From positions 1 through 64,000 of the forward strand of contig JAHBXV010000027.1 of assembly GCA_019636285.1 (NCBI GenBank): a stretch of DNA of 64,000 nucleotides, written 5' to 3'. This stretch comes from Planctomycetaceae bacterium (GTDB taxonomy: Bacteria > Planctomycetota > Planctomycetia > Planctomycetales > Planctomycetaceae). Below the pieces are notes generated by a model that was given only the letters and a program-made list of their open reading frames with translations, had not been told where the DNA came from and did not search any database. Of this stretch, positions 1 to 9,591 are shown in pieces. Numbering within the stretch: the first letter of the stretch is position 1; every line of letters starts with the position of its first letter. The translations under genes were made by a program, and so were the position numbers.

Positions 1-1
1 T

Positions 2-487
2 CGCCGGCGATGGAGTGCCGATGGCAAGATTTTGTACTGCTTCCTCACCAACCGAATCGTTGCAGTTACCTTTGCCGACGGCGTTGCTCCGCGGACGGTT
101 TACCAGTTCGCCCGGGTTAAAGGACTCGTCGGCGATCCGCCAATCATCGAGTTGACGCCGGACGAGTCACGAGTTCTTGCTTGCCACAAGACAACATTCA
201 CAGCGGTACTGTTAGAGCCAAAAACGGAGGTCGATCGAGAGGGCGCCGACCGGAGTATTCGGTGCCTTGCTGTATCGTCGGATTCAAAGATGGCGGTAAC
301 TGGTGGGGAAGATTGGCGAATTCGATTCTGGGACGTCGAAAGGGCGGAGCCGCTGGCCTGGTTTCGCCCTGGCGAGGGAACAGTTTCGTTTGTCAGCTTC
401 TCGCCCGATGGCTCCCAGATCGTAACAATCGTCGGTCGACGGCTCGCTATCTGGAAGACGAAAGATCTCCTGCCATCGACAAATTGA
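2..487 (+). CDS. WD40 repeat protein, C-terminal fragment
   Basis: The reading frame is open from the first bases of the window, so this is the 3' end of a longer gene. The last ~95 residues read as WD40 blades: SSDSKMAVTGGEDWRIRFWD followed by VSFSPDGSQIVTIVG and a final LAIWK strand. Such repeats form a beta-propeller used for protein-protein contacts; in planctomycetes they are often attached to kinases or cytochrome domains, but the N-terminal partner lies outside the window. The gene ends with TGA at 485-487. The specific role cannot be given. Confidence 0.75.
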   Translation, partial: RRRWSADGKILYCFLTNRIVAVTFADGVAPRTVYQFARVKGLVGDPPIIELTPDESRVLACHKTTFTAVLLEPKTEVDREGADRSIRCLAVSSDSKMAVTGGEDWRIRFWDVERAEPLAWFRPGEGTVSFVSFSPDGSQIVTIVGRRLAIWKTKDLLPSTN

Positions 488-569
488 TGTCACGGAGAGT
501 CTCTGAGCGAAATGTAAGCCCCGCGAGCAGATAGCCGGAACCACTCTCGTCACTGACATCCATCCCAGC

Positions 570-1244
570 CTACGCCGGAACTCGGTCCGGGGTTCGCTGG
601 TGGCGGATGATGGTGCCTTGGATCATGTAGATGACGTCTTCGGCGATGTTCGTTGCGTGGTCGCCGATGCGTTCCAGGTCGCGGCTGGCTGAGAAGAGGA
701 GCAGGTTGTCGCAGGCTGTTTCCGGGTCGGCTTGCAGGTCGCGCGTCAGGTTCTCCAGCACTTCGCGATTGAGGGTATCGACGACGTCATCTTCCGCGCG
801 GACTCGATATGCCAGGGCAAGGTCGTGCGTGCGAAAGGCCTCGACGGCCGCACCCACGCGATCCGGGGTGGCTTCAGCGAGGGCCCTCAGTTTCGCCGGG
901 ATCGGGCGGCAGTGCGAGGATAATCGCCAACGGCTGACTCGCTCGACGATCCCCAGCGCGAGTTCATGGATGCGCTCCACTTCCTGGTTGATCTTGAGAA
1001 ACGACGCCAGCCGCCGCAGGTCTCGGGCCACCGGTTGATGAAGAGCCAGCAGGCCGAGGCACGATTCCTCCAGCGTCACATCCCGGCTTTCCCAGCCCGG
1101 ATCGGTGGCAAGCTGGTTGGGATCCACGACGCCATCCGTCACCAGCAGAGTCCGCGCGGACCGCACGACGTCGATCGCGCCGGTCGCGAATTCCAGCAAG
1201 TCGTTCTGGAGCATGGTGATCTGACGATCGAACGAGGACGGCAT
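570..1244 (-). CDS. phoU: Phosphate signalling protein PhoU
   Basis: A 224-residue all-helical protein with the two-fold PhoU repeat. The first half contains LALHQPVARDLRRLASFLKI, the classic PhoU helix with its acidic/basic metal-binding face. The second half ends with the matching SASRDLERIGDHATNIAEDV helix (ERIGDHATNIAE is near-invariant in the family). PhoU restrains the PhoR/PhoB phosphate response and Pst phosphate uptake. Length is typical. The start is ATG at 1244, preceded by GAGGGG. No pst or phoB/phoR gene lies beside it here, so it is a stand-alone copy as far as the window shows. Confidence 0.93.
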   Translation of the reverse strand: MPSSFDRQITMLQNDLLEFATGAIDVVRSARTLLVTDGVVDPNQLATDPGWESRDVTLEESCLGLLALHQPVARDLRRLASFLKINQEVERIHELALGIVERVSRWRLSSHCRPIPAKLRALAEATPDRVGAAVEAFRTHDLALAYRVRAEDDVVDTLNREVLENLTRDLQADPETACDNLLLFSASRDLERIGDHATNIAEDVIYMIQGTIIRHQRTPDRVPA

Positions 1245-1450
1245 GGAGACCCCTCAGTTACGGAACGGACGACCATATCCGACAAACTCTCGAACGATGA
1301 TAAACCAGACCCTCGGCTTGTGTGAAGATTGGATGAAGATTTGGTGGTTGGTGAGGGAGGAGGGGAGACGCGGGGAGGGGGCGATGGGGGGAGGAATGAG
1401 GAAGCGCTTCCCGTTGGGTCGCGGCTAGGGGGGATGGAAAATAGGAGGGG

Positions 1451-3019
1451 TTATTTGAAGAGTCGCGGGGCGAGTTCGAGGTAGAAGAAGTCAGAAGGCA
1501 GCGGCTTGCCGAGGTTCCTGGGGAATTTTCCGGTGAAGAAATGCGCATACCCCAAGGTGACATCCGTGCGTTCGCCGACAGGAAACCGTATCCGGACATC
1601 CAGCTCGTGGCCCATGAAACTGCCGGACTGACCGGTGGGATCTCGCAAATTGACGTTCGGCCAGAGGTCTGTGTCGCTGGCCAGCCAATAGGCCGAATAG
1701 CCAGCATCCGTTCGAATCTTTTTGTGGGGCTGCCATTCGAAGCGGACTTTGGGAGTGAACACGTTCTCCCAGGAAATGTAATCATCCGCTGACCAGGGAC
1801 GAGCGAAACCGTAGAGACGATCGAAGCGCTGATTCACGTCATCGTACGGATTGCGATCCCCGGAGGCGTAGCCGACGAAGGCGGCGAGACGTGGCTTGGT
1901 CGTGTGATCGAAGGTATAGCCGATCTCAGTGGTAAACCCGAAAGCGCGGTGATCCTGGTCGCCATCACGCCCCACCTGAAAAGCGAAGTCGGTATCAAAA
2001 TCGTAGCCGGTCTCGCCGACGATCCCATAGCTGCGAACCGCCAGCGTCTGAATTGTTCGGCTGAGCCGATCCTCGGAGCCGCGATCGAACAACGTCAGCC
2101 AATAGGGCTGGATCGTGACGATGTCCGACCAGCGCCGCCAGTCCCCAATTCCGCCAAAGAACCAGCGGTCTTCATCCACGCGATCGAGGCGAAATGGGAG
2201 ACGCTCGATCGGTTGTAGCGCCAGCAAATCAAACTGCCAGTCGTTGGATTGCTGACCGAAGATGACTCGCAGCCCCTGGAAGTTATTCGTCGTATTGCGC
2301 CATTCGTTGCGGGCAATCAGTCGGCGATCGGTATATTCGAACGCCAGTCGGCCGTATTGAATTCGCAGGGGGCGGTCGTCGCCGACACCATCCGCGAAGT
2401 AGAGTTCGCCATAACCCTGGATCAGCTCGTTCTCGTTGAAATCGCGCGTATCGACCGGGAACTGACTGTTGTAGCGCCGAGCATCTTCAAACTCGATGGC
2501 GAATCGGAACGGATCAAGAATCTCTTTGACACCAACATAGGCGCGGGTTCGCAGCAAGAACGGTTCGTCCAGCGTTTGCACGGGCCGCCGCAAATCGTTC
2601 TGCCGGTACTCGTACCGCATCCGATAATCGAGCCCCAGGTCCAGCCAGGTGTCGTCCGGCCGGTTCAGCCATTCAATTTCGCTGAGATTTCGCACATATC
2701 GCGGCGGTTCCGTTTCGCGACGCGTGCCGTAGGACCGTGGCTCGACGTAATAGTTCTTATCCGGGTCGGGACTGAAGGCGGCCTCGGCCAACGGAGGCGG
2801 CAGGGTAAAGTCGGCGGCCGGCTCATCGGTTGAGAGAACGGCAGAGGATTCTGCCGCATCCTGATCGGGAGCCTCATTCAATGTCGGGACAGCGTCGGTT
2901 GCGGTCGCTGAAGCCGTGAACGTCGCAACAAGCAAAATGCAGTTGCTGGCCCAGAGCGCGACATCAATCCAGCGCCTGAAACGAGTGGATGCAACAATCG
3001 GCCGAGCATCCTGAATCAA
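1451..3019 (-). CDS. Outer-membrane beta-barrel, alginate-export type
   Basis: A 522-residue secreted protein. Residues ~15-40 form a signal peptide (hydrophobic WASNCILLVATFTASA). After a Pro/Asp-rich linker, alternating aromatic and charged strands begin near residue 130 (DLGLDYRMRYEYRQND, LRTRAYVGVKEI, FRFAIEFEDARRY) and continue to a C-terminal strand ending in FYLELAPRLFK. This is the pattern of the alginate export (AlgE-like) porin family. It probably forms a passive channel for anionic carbohydrates in the outer membrane; substrate unknown. The best start is TTG at 3019 with no obvious ribosome site, so the N-terminus is uncertain. It stands alone, with a 565-bp gap upstream. Confidence 0.75.
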   Translation of the reverse strand: MIQDARPIVASTRFRRWIDVALWASNCILLVATFTASATATDAVPTLNEAPDQDAAESSAVLSTDEPAADFTLPPPLAEAAFSPDPDKNYYVEPRSYGTRRETEPPRYVRNLSEIEWLNRPDDTWLDLGLDYRMRYEYRQNDLRRPVQTLDEPFLLRTRAYVGVKEILDPFRFAIEFEDARRYNSQFPVDTRDFNENELIQGYGELYFADGVGDDRPLRIQYGRLAFEYTDRRLIARNEWRNTTNNFQGLRVIFGQQSNDWQFDLLALQPIERLPFRLDRVDEDRWFFGGIGDWRRWSDIVTIQPYWLTLFDRGSEDRLSRTIQTLAVRSYGIVGETGYDFDTDFAFQVGRDGDQDHRAFGFTTEIGYTFDHTTKPRLAAFVGYASGDRNPYDDVNQRFDRLYGFARPWSADDYISWENVFTPKVRFEWQPHKKIRTDAGYSAYWLASDTDLWPNVNLRDPTGQSGSFMGHELDVRIRFPVGERTDVTLGYAHFFTGKFPRNLGKPLPSDFFYLELAPRLFK

Positions 3020-3584
3020 GATTCAAATCCTGAAGGTCGCCTTGCATCGATCGAGACAACACGGAGCGCGGCCTTGGATAGAGGCCGCCCCGGTTTATCT
3101 GGCAGAGATCCTTAATGGAACGCGAGAGGCTGGATGCCTTCTCCACTCCAATCATGGCCTCCGGTGGACCGGTCAGCAGGGAGTCCCAGACTCTGAACGT
3201 CTGGTAACCTTCATGATTCTTCGCTCTCAATCGATCCCAGACATCGGAGTGAAATACGGAAAACAACGATTCATGCAGGTTGAGCGCGAAAATGTCCGGA
3301 TTTCGGAAGGGCTCCGGCAGAATTCTGCATTTGGGCGGCGGACGAGTACTTCTACTCGGATTCTCAGCATGAAACAGAGAATCGGACTCACGTAACCGAC
3401 GCTAAAAAAAGGCGTCACGGAGACCAAATCCGCGTGTGTTGTCAGGTTGTTTTCGTGCAGAAAGAATCCGCGAATTTGCCTGAAAACCCACCGCCATTTC
3501 ACCATATTCGCAATTTTAAAATCGGCGATGGACTGGGGCGAGCAGACCGTTTATTCGCATGGCGTCGGCCGCAAAACCGCTTCG
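3020..3584. other. Non-coding gap upstream of the porin gene
   Basis: This 565-bp stretch separates the porin gene (reading left) from the hypothetical gene ending at 3585. Reading frames here are short, overlap each other and show no conserved motif. Bases ~3390-3520 are more A/T-rich than the surroundings (an A7 run near 3404) and may hold the porin promoter, but I cannot point to a convincing -35/-10 pair. Confidence 0.4.
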
Positions 3585-4226
3585 TCAAGCCGACAGTTCC
3601 ACCTCCAGGAACTTCCAGGGATGCTTTTTCCATTCGTCCGCCAACTGGTTGAGCGTTGTCCAACGGGTTTTGTGAGACGCGGCACTGACGCCGGGCACTT
3701 CCGTCGGGAGCGCCTGCAGGACCGCCTTCTGGATGACCATGGCTCGGATCTTTCGCATGCGCACGTCGCCAGCACACTCGCACGTGAGCGCGACCAGATA
3801 GGTTGCGGTCTTGACGGGCTTTCCGAGGTCGCGCTCGATCGCGCCGCGGGCGAATTTTTCGGACAGTTCGTTGAGGATGGGATTCAGGAAGTACCAGTAG
3901 TCCTTCTCGGGAAGCGGCAGAGTGGAGTCTTGCAGGGTGGTTTTCTGAGCGGCTCGAATGACGGCGTCGGTGGCGGCCGCGTTGAGATAGACCGACTCGA
4001 CCCGCTTTTCGACGAGCGTGCGAATCAAGAGTCGTCCCTCGTGCAGCGTATTCAGCGAGATGTTCAGCCGGTCGTAGAACTCGCGTTTCTTCCAGTTGGC
4101 ATGGGCCTTCTTCTTGCCGAAGTACCAGCCGATCGCCATCAGGAAGGCACCGGTGAGGATTTTGGCGCCGTGGTCGCTGATCTGGTCGGCAACGGTCTGC
4201 CAGGCATGACTCCACCAGTCGGGCAT
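3585..4226 (-). CDS. Hypothetical single-pass membrane protein
   Basis: A 213-residue protein when started at ATG 4226 (MPDWWSHAW), preferred to the upstream in-frame ATG at 4343, whose extra residues are basic low-complexity. Residues ~20-35 (AKILTGAFLMAIGWYFG) form one likely transmembrane helix, followed by KKKAHANWKKREF, a positive-inside segment. The rest is soluble, mixed alpha/beta, without a motif I recognise. The gene follows the beta-propeller gene on the same strand (gap 113 bp) and could be co-transcribed with it. Function unknown. Confidence 0.55.
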   Translation of the reverse strand: MPDWWSHAWQTVADQISDHGAKILTGAFLMAIGWYFGKKKAHANWKKREFYDRLNISLNTLHEGRLLIRTLVEKRVESVYLNAAATDAVIRAAQKTTLQDSTLPLPEKDYWYFLNPILNELSEKFARGAIERDLGKPVKTATYLVALTCECAGDVRMRKIRAMVIQKAVLQALPTEVPGVSAASHKTRWTTLNQLADEWKKHPWKFLEVELSA

Positions 4227-4339
4227 CGCGGCGATTTCTATCTTGGAGAGTGACGGATTGCTGAAACGGTTTGGACGGGAAGAATAGCGGCGTCGATTCC
4301 GCCAATTGCACTTCTCAACGAAAAGAAGCCCCACTCGGA

Positions 4340-5926
4340 TCAACCCGATTCGCGCGCGGCGGCGAGTTTCGGATCGTCGAGGTCAAGCCGGTAGAGGATC
4401 TGGTTGTAGTTGTAACGCGGAGTGCGATGCGGATTGCCTGAGAATTCGTTCGTGTAGGTTCCCTCGAAGTAGATCACCCGTCCGCCTTCGCTGTCGAGGA
4501 ACGGGTGATGAACGACGTTGTAGAACGTCTGCTTATCGTGCGTGGCGACTTTGACGGCTCGCTGGAAGGGGCCTGTCGGGGCATCCGCTTCGACATACCA
4601 GACTTCGCCGAGAAAGGACGCATCACCGCCAAGTTGGCCGGCGAGCATGATCCAACGCTGGCGGTATTCGTTCCAACGAACGGAGCCATTGTGCAGATTC
4701 ATTGGTTCACGCCCCTTCCCGTTGCTCATGGGTGCGAAGCGGGCCTCGCTGGCCTTATAGAGACCCGCCTTGATCCATTTCAGCTCCATCGCGGACTCTG
4801 TCGGGGGAAGTTCCGTTTGCCACCGCCACTCGGGTTGTCCGGATTCATTCAGCCGGGGGATCGCCAAGACGTTGTCGGTGTCAGGGTCCGCGCACGTGAA
4901 GGCTTCGTACTGCTGGGGATCGAGGACGGCGTCGATGGTGGCAGGGACGCGGACGTTTGGAGTGGGACTACCAAAAAGCCACCAGGTGCGGCCGTCAGCT
5001 TCCCATAAGATGGGATTTCCGGTCGGACGACGCCATTTGTCTTCGAGCGGGAACTCTTTGGCGACCACGAATCGCTCAGTGTCGTCATCGAAACGGGCGA
5101 TGCCGTGTTCGAGTTCGTCGGCGAGCCCCTTGCGGCGGGAGTAGTGCCCGAACAATCGTTCCACGCCCGACTCGTCGCGCATGACCATCAGGCCGAAAAT
5201 CCAGATGACCCCTTGCACCCGTTCCGGCAGCGGCATCATCGCGCGGGTGAAACCGGTGTCCGGATCGACGAAGTAGTTGTAGGGAATGCCGCGCTCCGAC
5301 CAGTTCGCGATGTCAGGCTGATTGGGAATGGACGTCGTGGCCCCGGCGACGCGAAAGAGGCCAAGGGGATATTCCATTCGGGACGTATCGCCCCAGATCC
5401 AATAGACGCGGTTGCGGTAAATGGCTGCCTGCACGGAATCTTGCCCGGCCACGCGACCGGAGTTTTCCGCGTCGCGCTGGGGAACGTCGTAACCCAAGAG
5501 GATGCTGTCGCGAGACCGCCCCTCGCCGGTCAGCCGGCACATTCGTTCCGCCGGCATCGTGCGGCGTACGCGGATTTCGCTCACGGTTCCCGCTCGTGGA
5601 GTGATGCGAGCCCCCGCGAAGCCGAATCCATCTTTCTCGCGTTCGTAGCCATGACTCTTGACCGAGAAATAAATCTCGCGATCCATCAGCCCCGGTTCGA
5701 GAAAGGCGATGCGGCCCGCATTGTCGGTGACGAACCGGAGGTGATTGACGGTTTCCAGCTCGACAAGCGGTACGCCGCGGCCGGTCACTTCGTCGATGAC
5801 GCGAATCTCCGCCCAGGAACTGCCCTCTGGCGGGGCCGCGACCGCGCAGGCGGCGATCAGAGTTTGTGCAGCCAATAGGAGCACCATCCTGTCGATTCGC
5901 CTGCCGTGGAACGGATTGAGTCCCAT
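4340..5926 (-). CDS. Secreted beta-propeller protein (DUF4185-like)
   Basis: A 528-residue exported protein. Its signal peptide is MVLLLAAQTLIAACAVAAPP (residues 14-33). Residues ~38-115 resemble a carboxypeptidase-regulatory-like beta-sandwich (EIRVIDEVTGRGVPLVELET). From ~145 to the end, repeated blades such as QAAIYRNRVYWIWGDTSR, NPILWEADGRTWWLFGSP and RWNEYRQRWIMLAGQ match the five-bladed DUF4185/glycoside-hydrolase-like propeller. It may bind or act on a carbohydrate outside the cytoplasm; no catalytic triad could be assigned by eye. The start at 5926 is preceded by GAGGAAGAG. It diverges from the Tat-exported propeller gene at 6148. Confidence 0.6.
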   Translation of the reverse strand: MGLNPFHGRRIDRMVLLLAAQTLIAACAVAAPPEGSSWAEIRVIDEVTGRGVPLVELETVNHLRFVTDNAGRIAFLEPGLMDREIYFSVKSHGYEREKDGFGFAGARITPRAGTVSEIRVRRTMPAERMCRLTGEGRSRDSILLGYDVPQRDAENSGRVAGQDSVQAAIYRNRVYWIWGDTSRMEYPLGLFRVAGATTSIPNQPDIANWSERGIPYNYFVDPDTGFTRAMMPLPERVQGVIWIFGLMVMRDESGVERLFGHYSRRKGLADELEHGIARFDDDTERFVVAKEFPLEDKWRRPTGNPILWEADGRTWWLFGSPTPNVRVPATIDAVLDPQQYEAFTCADPDTDNVLAIPRLNESGQPEWRWQTELPPTESAMELKWIKAGLYKASEARFAPMSNGKGREPMNLHNGSVRWNEYRQRWIMLAGQLGGDASFLGEVWYVEADAPTGPFQRAVKVATHDKQTFYNVVHHPFLDSEGGRVIYFEGTYTNEFSGNPHRTPRYNYNQILYRLDLDDPKLAAARESG

Positions 5927-6147
5927 CGATCTCTTCCTCGCCCGTTGAGTGGTCGGTTGTTGCAGACTTCGAGATGGCGATGACGTGAGGTGGTGAGGAT
6001 ATCAGAAATCGTCCGGGCGACGAATGGACTTGTGGAATGCCTTGCGATGAAACGGTACAGCGTGCGATTATCGCGAGCCGTCGCCGAGGCGGTCCACGTG
6101 TCTCCCCGCCAACTTTGATGTCCATCCGGAAAAGACAAGGTGAGCCG

Positions 6148-7410
6148 ATGACAATTTCGAGACGCCAGTTTCTGGGTGGTTCGATTGCCGCGATGGCGGG
6201 TGTCACCACTCGCCGTCTTTCCATGGCAGCGGAAGTGGAGCCCGCCTTCCCGCCAGTGCGGGTCATCACGCGGGGGCCGCGGCACCACTGGTTTGGCTAT
6301 TACGACAAGCTGCAGTTCGATCCGACCGATCGATACGTTCTGGGGATGCAGGTTCCCTTCGAACATCGCAGCCCGGTGGCCGATGACGTCATTCAGATCG
6401 GGATGGTCGACCTGGAAGATGGGGACCGCTGGATTGATCTCGGCGAGACGACGGCGTGGAACTGGCAGCAGGGCTGCATGCTGCAATGGCTGCCGCGGAC
6501 GAAGTCGACGGTGCTCTGGAACGAACGCGGAGATGGCAACTTTGTGTGCCGGATCCTCGATGTGGCGACCGGCCAATCACGGGTGATTCCACATGCCATT
6601 TACGCGGTCAGCCCGGATGGCAAGACGGGCATCACGACCGATTTCCGCCGGATCGCGGATGTTCGGCCGGGGTACGGTTACGCAGGGTTTCCGGATCCGC
6701 GTGGTGACGAACTTGCCCCCGAGAAGTCGGGAATCTGGCGTGTCGATCTGGAGAGCGGGGAAGCAACGCTGATCGTTTCCGTTGCTCAGATCGCGGCACT
6801 GGGCGAGATTCCCAATCCGCACCCCGAAGCCAAACACTACTTCAATCATCTGCTGGTCAGCCCCGACGGAACACGTTTCATCGCTTTGCACCGCTGGCGG
6901 TATCCCGATGGCAATCGTCTGACGCGGCTGTTCACGGCGAATCTCGATGGAAGCGACATTCGTATTGTGATCCCCAATGGCTATGCGTCGCACTTTATCT
7001 GGCGCGATCCTCGGACGATCCTGTCGCAGTCCCGTAACTGGCTGGGGAACGCGAACTGGGGAGACTTTCTGTTTGAAGATGTTCCGGGCGGCGGAGATGT
7101 GCAGGAGATTGGCGCGGGCGTCCTGGATGGGAGTGGGCACCTCACCTATCTGCCGGGGTTGGAATGGATTCTAAACGATACCTACCCCAAAGGACCGGAG
7201 CGATTGCAGACGCCGCATCTGTATCACGTCGCCAGCGGTCGGCGGATCGATCTCGGGCACTTCCCGTCTCCACCGGAATACACGGGCGAATGGCGAGTCG
7301 ACACGCATCCGCGTCTCAGCCGGAATGGCCGCATGGTCTGCATCGATTCGCCCGCCGGGAAACTGGGTCGGCAACTCCATTTGATTGACATTTCTAGCAT
7401 TGTTGGCTGA
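6148..7410 (+). CDS. Tat-exported TolB/WD40-like beta-propeller protein
   Basis: A 420-residue protein starting at ATG 6148, with AAGGTGA just upstream; the in-frame start at 6037 has no ribosome site. The N-terminus SRRQFLGGSIAAMAG is a twin-arginine signal, so it is exported folded. The mature part has repeated propeller strands (HWFGYYDKLQFDPTDRYVLG, HLLVSPDGTRFIALHRWR, HPRLSRNGRMVCIDSPAG), as in TolB and oligogalacturonate-lyase-type propellers. No enzymatic residues can be assigned. It is the first gene of a plus-strand pair with the esterase at 7487 (76-bp gap). Confidence 0.6.
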   Translation: MTISRRQFLGGSIAAMAGVTTRRLSMAAEVEPAFPPVRVITRGPRHHWFGYYDKLQFDPTDRYVLGMQVPFEHRSPVADDVIQIGMVDLEDGDRWIDLGETTAWNWQQGCMLQWLPRTKSTVLWNERGDGNFVCRILDVATGQSRVIPHAIYAVSPDGKTGITTDFRRIADVRPGYGYAGFPDPRGDELAPEKSGIWRVDLESGEATLIVSVAQIAALGEIPNPHPEAKHYFNHLLVSPDGTRFIALHRWRYPDGNRLTRLFTANLDGSDIRIVIPNGYASHFIWRDPRTILSQSRNWLGNANWGDFLFEDVPGGGDVQEIGAGVLDGSGHLTYLPGLEWILNDTYPKGPERLQTPHLYHVASGRRIDLGHFPSPPEYTGEWRVDTHPRLSRNGRMVCIDSPAGKLGRQLHLIDISSIVG

Positions 7411-7486
7411 CGATAACCGCGACGCGCGAGCTTTCACCGCGATTTAAGAACCTTCCAATCGACTGACTCCAGCGAGGTTTCTCCCC

Positions 7487-8374
7487 ATGAAGCGACTGCT
7501 GATTCTGTGTCTGGGCGTGCTGACCCTTGGCAGCACGACGGCGTTCGGACAAATCGCGGTGGAGATCAAGCCCGACATTGTTTACGGGCACAAGGATGGC
7601 CTCGCGATGACGTTCGACGTCTTCCAGCCGAAGACAGACTCCAATGGCGCGGGCGTTCTGTTCATGGTGAGCGGCGGCTGGTATTCGGCCTGGCGGCCGC
7701 CGGAGCAGATGCAGATCATGTTCCTGCCGCTCACGCAGCGAGGGTTCACCGTGTTCGCCGTGCGGCACGGCAGCAGCCCCAAGTATGGCATTGTGGATGC
7801 TGTTTCCGATGTCCGCCGGGCGGTGCGCACCATCCGCATGCGGGCGGAGGAATTTGGTGTCGATCCGAATCGGCTGGGTGTGTACGGCATGAGCGCGGGC
7901 GGGCATCTGTCGCTGATGCTCGGGACTGGCGGCGATGACGGTGACCCCAATGCCAAGGATCCCGTCGACAAAGTCAGCAGCCGGGTGCAGGCGGTGGTGG
8001 CGTATGTCGCGCCGACGGACCTGACCATTGCGGTTCGCGGCGCTCCCGAACGGCTTCCCGCCTATGACCGGTTTCCTGCCCTCGACCTTGATCTGGCTGC
8101 GGCCAAGACGATGTCGCCGCTGCTGCTCACAACGTCCGATGATGCCCCCACACTGCTGATCGCGGGCGTCAAAGACGATCTAGTCCCCATCGCGCACAGC
8201 CGCCGGATTCAGGAAGCCCTGCAGAAGGCCGGGGTGACGGTCGAATTGATTGAGTACCCGGAGTCGGGGCACGGCCTCGTGCCGCAAGATGCTGCGAAAG
8301 CGTCGCAGGCGACGGCGGACTGGTTTGAGAAGCATTTGACCAAATCCGCATCACCCAAGAGCGAGACGAAATAG
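7487..8374 (+). CDS. Secreted alpha/beta-hydrolase (carboxylesterase)
   Basis: A 295-residue protein with a Sec signal peptide (LLILCLGVLTLGSTTAFG). It has the esterase/BD-FAE fold: oxyanion region VSGGWYSAW, nucleophile elbow GMSAGGH near residue 139, acid in GVKDDLVP and histidine in ESGHG. It likely hydrolyses acyl esters, perhaps acetyl or feruloyl groups on polysaccharide, in the periplasm or outside. It follows a secreted propeller gene, suggesting a shared carbohydrate-related role. The last bases resemble the end of the convergent neighbour (see the repeat at 8355). Confidence 0.8.
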   Translation: MKRLLILCLGVLTLGSTTAFGQIAVEIKPDIVYGHKDGLAMTFDVFQPKTDSNGAGVLFMVSGGWYSAWRPPEQMQIMFLPLTQRGFTVFAVRHGSSPKYGIVDAVSDVRRAVRTIRMRAEEFGVDPNRLGVYGMSAGGHLSLMLGTGGDDGDPNAKDPVDKVSSRVQAVVAYVAPTDLTIAVRGAPERLPAYDRFPALDLDLAAAKTMSPLLLTTSDDAPTLLIAGVKDDLVPIAHSRRIQEALQKAGVTVELIEYPESGHGLVPQDAAKASQATADWFEKHLTKSASPKSETK

Positions 8375-8446
8375 TCCTTGCTTACGGGTTGATGGTTGAT
8401 GGCAAACCCGGCGACCAAGAGGGAAACGAAAATCGTTCTTGCTTAC
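8355..8446 (+). repeat. Imperfect direct repeat across two convergent gene ends
   Basis: Bases 8355-8384 and 8415-8446 share CCAAGAG, GACGAAA/AACGAAA and TTGCTTAC at the same spacing. The first copy overlaps the 3' end of the esterase gene and the second abuts the stop of the reductase gene on the other strand. It may be a small local duplication. Confidence 0.4.
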
Positions 8447-9429
8447 TCGTAGATCGGGAAGAACGAGCCGAACGCCTGTTCGCAGAAGACGCCGGGATCG
8501 TTGAAGCGCCGGTTCTGGTTCAGGCCGGAGATAGCCCCCATTTCTTCGGCTGACAGCGAGAAGTCGAACAGGTTACGGTTTTCGATCAATCTTTCGGTTC
8601 TCACAGTTTTTGGCACGACGGCGGTTCCGCGTTGAACGCCCCAGCGCAGGAGGATCTGTGCTGGGGTGCGTTCGTGCGCCATGGCGATTTGCTCGATGAG
8701 TGGATGCTTGAGAAGCGATTCCTCGGGACGAGCCATATTCAGCGAAAAGTACGACTGCGCGCCGAGCGGCGAAAACGCCGTGACGGCAATGCCCGACTCC
8801 TGACAGTAACGCACCAGCTTGTCCTGGGTGAGCAGAGGATGAAGTTCCACCTGCAAGACGGCAGGCGGTATCTCGGCCGTGTTCATCAGATCGCGCAGCA
8901 GCGACACGCCGAAGTTACAGACGCCGACGTTTTTGACCAGCCCCGCGCGGACAAGCTCTTCCATGGCGCCCCATGTCTCGGCGATGGGAACGCGATCGGC
9001 TTCCATGCGCGGAGCCGCGGCGCTCGGGTCATAAACCCACTCCGGGGGATAGCGAGTCTCGAACGGAACAAATTGGAGCGCGATGGGAAAGTGGATGAGA
9101 TACAGATCGAGTTCATCGAGCCCCAGGTCGCGCAGCGTTCGTTCCAGGGCCGGGCGGACGTGCTCTTTGCGGTGGTAGGTGTTCCAGAGCTTCGACGTGA
9201 TCCAGATGTCGTCTCGTTTGGCCTTTCCCGTGCGGAAGACGTTCGCCAGCCCGGCCCCCACCTCGGCTTCGTTGCCGTAATCGGCCGCACAATCGAGATG
9301 GCGATAGCCGACGTCGATGGCCCGTTCCACCAGATCAGCCGTTTCGGGACGCGGAACCTTCCAGAAGCCGAGCGCGACCGGTGGGAGATTTGCCCCGGTC
9401 TTCAGAACGAGGGTCGTGGGGGAGTTCAT
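8443..9429 (-). CDS. Aldo/keto reductase
   Basis: A 328-residue AKR enzyme starting at ATG 9429 (MNSPTTLVLKTG). The longer frame to 9897 adds a low-complexity shadow. The catalytic tetrad is visible: Asp and Tyr in HLDCAADYGNEAEVG, Lys in ITSKLWNTYH and His in LYLIHFPIAL. The NADPH-binding C-terminus has VVPKTVRTERLIENRNLFDF. AKRs of this xylose-reductase-like length reduce aldehydes or sugars with NADPH in the cytoplasm; the substrate is not readable. It is convergent with the upstream esterase and divergent from the lipoprotein gene at 9592. Confidence 0.9.
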   Translation of the reverse strand: MNSPTTLVLKTGANLPPVALGFWKVPRPETADLVERAIDVGYRHLDCAADYGNEAEVGAGLANVFRTGKAKRDDIWITSKLWNTYHRKEHVRPALERTLRDLGLDELDLYLIHFPIALQFVPFETRYPPEWVYDPSAAAPRMEADRVPIAETWGAMEELVRAGLVKNVGVCNFGVSLLRDLMNTAEIPPAVLQVELHPLLTQDKLVRYCQESGIAVTAFSPLGAQSYFSLNMARPEESLLKHPLIEQIAMAHERTPAQILLRWGVQRGTAVVPKTVRTERLIENRNLFDFSLSAEEMGAISGLNQNRRFNDPGVFCEQAFGSFFPIYE

Positions 9430-9591
9430 GTCTCGTCCTCGAGCGTTGTACGATAGATTGTGCGAATCAGCCGCGCATCTTGAGACCCGAGCTGAAGCGA
9501 CGCAATCGTCTGGCCGGTTCCGCTGGCAGGGACTTCGGTGGTCCGATATGCTAACGGATGAATGATCGTTGATTGGTTCAAAGGAGTCACG

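Noticed and set aside
2964-3266. A 100-codon minus-strand frame upstream of the porin gene.
   Set aside because: Overlaps the porin start in another frame, with no motif or good ribosome site.
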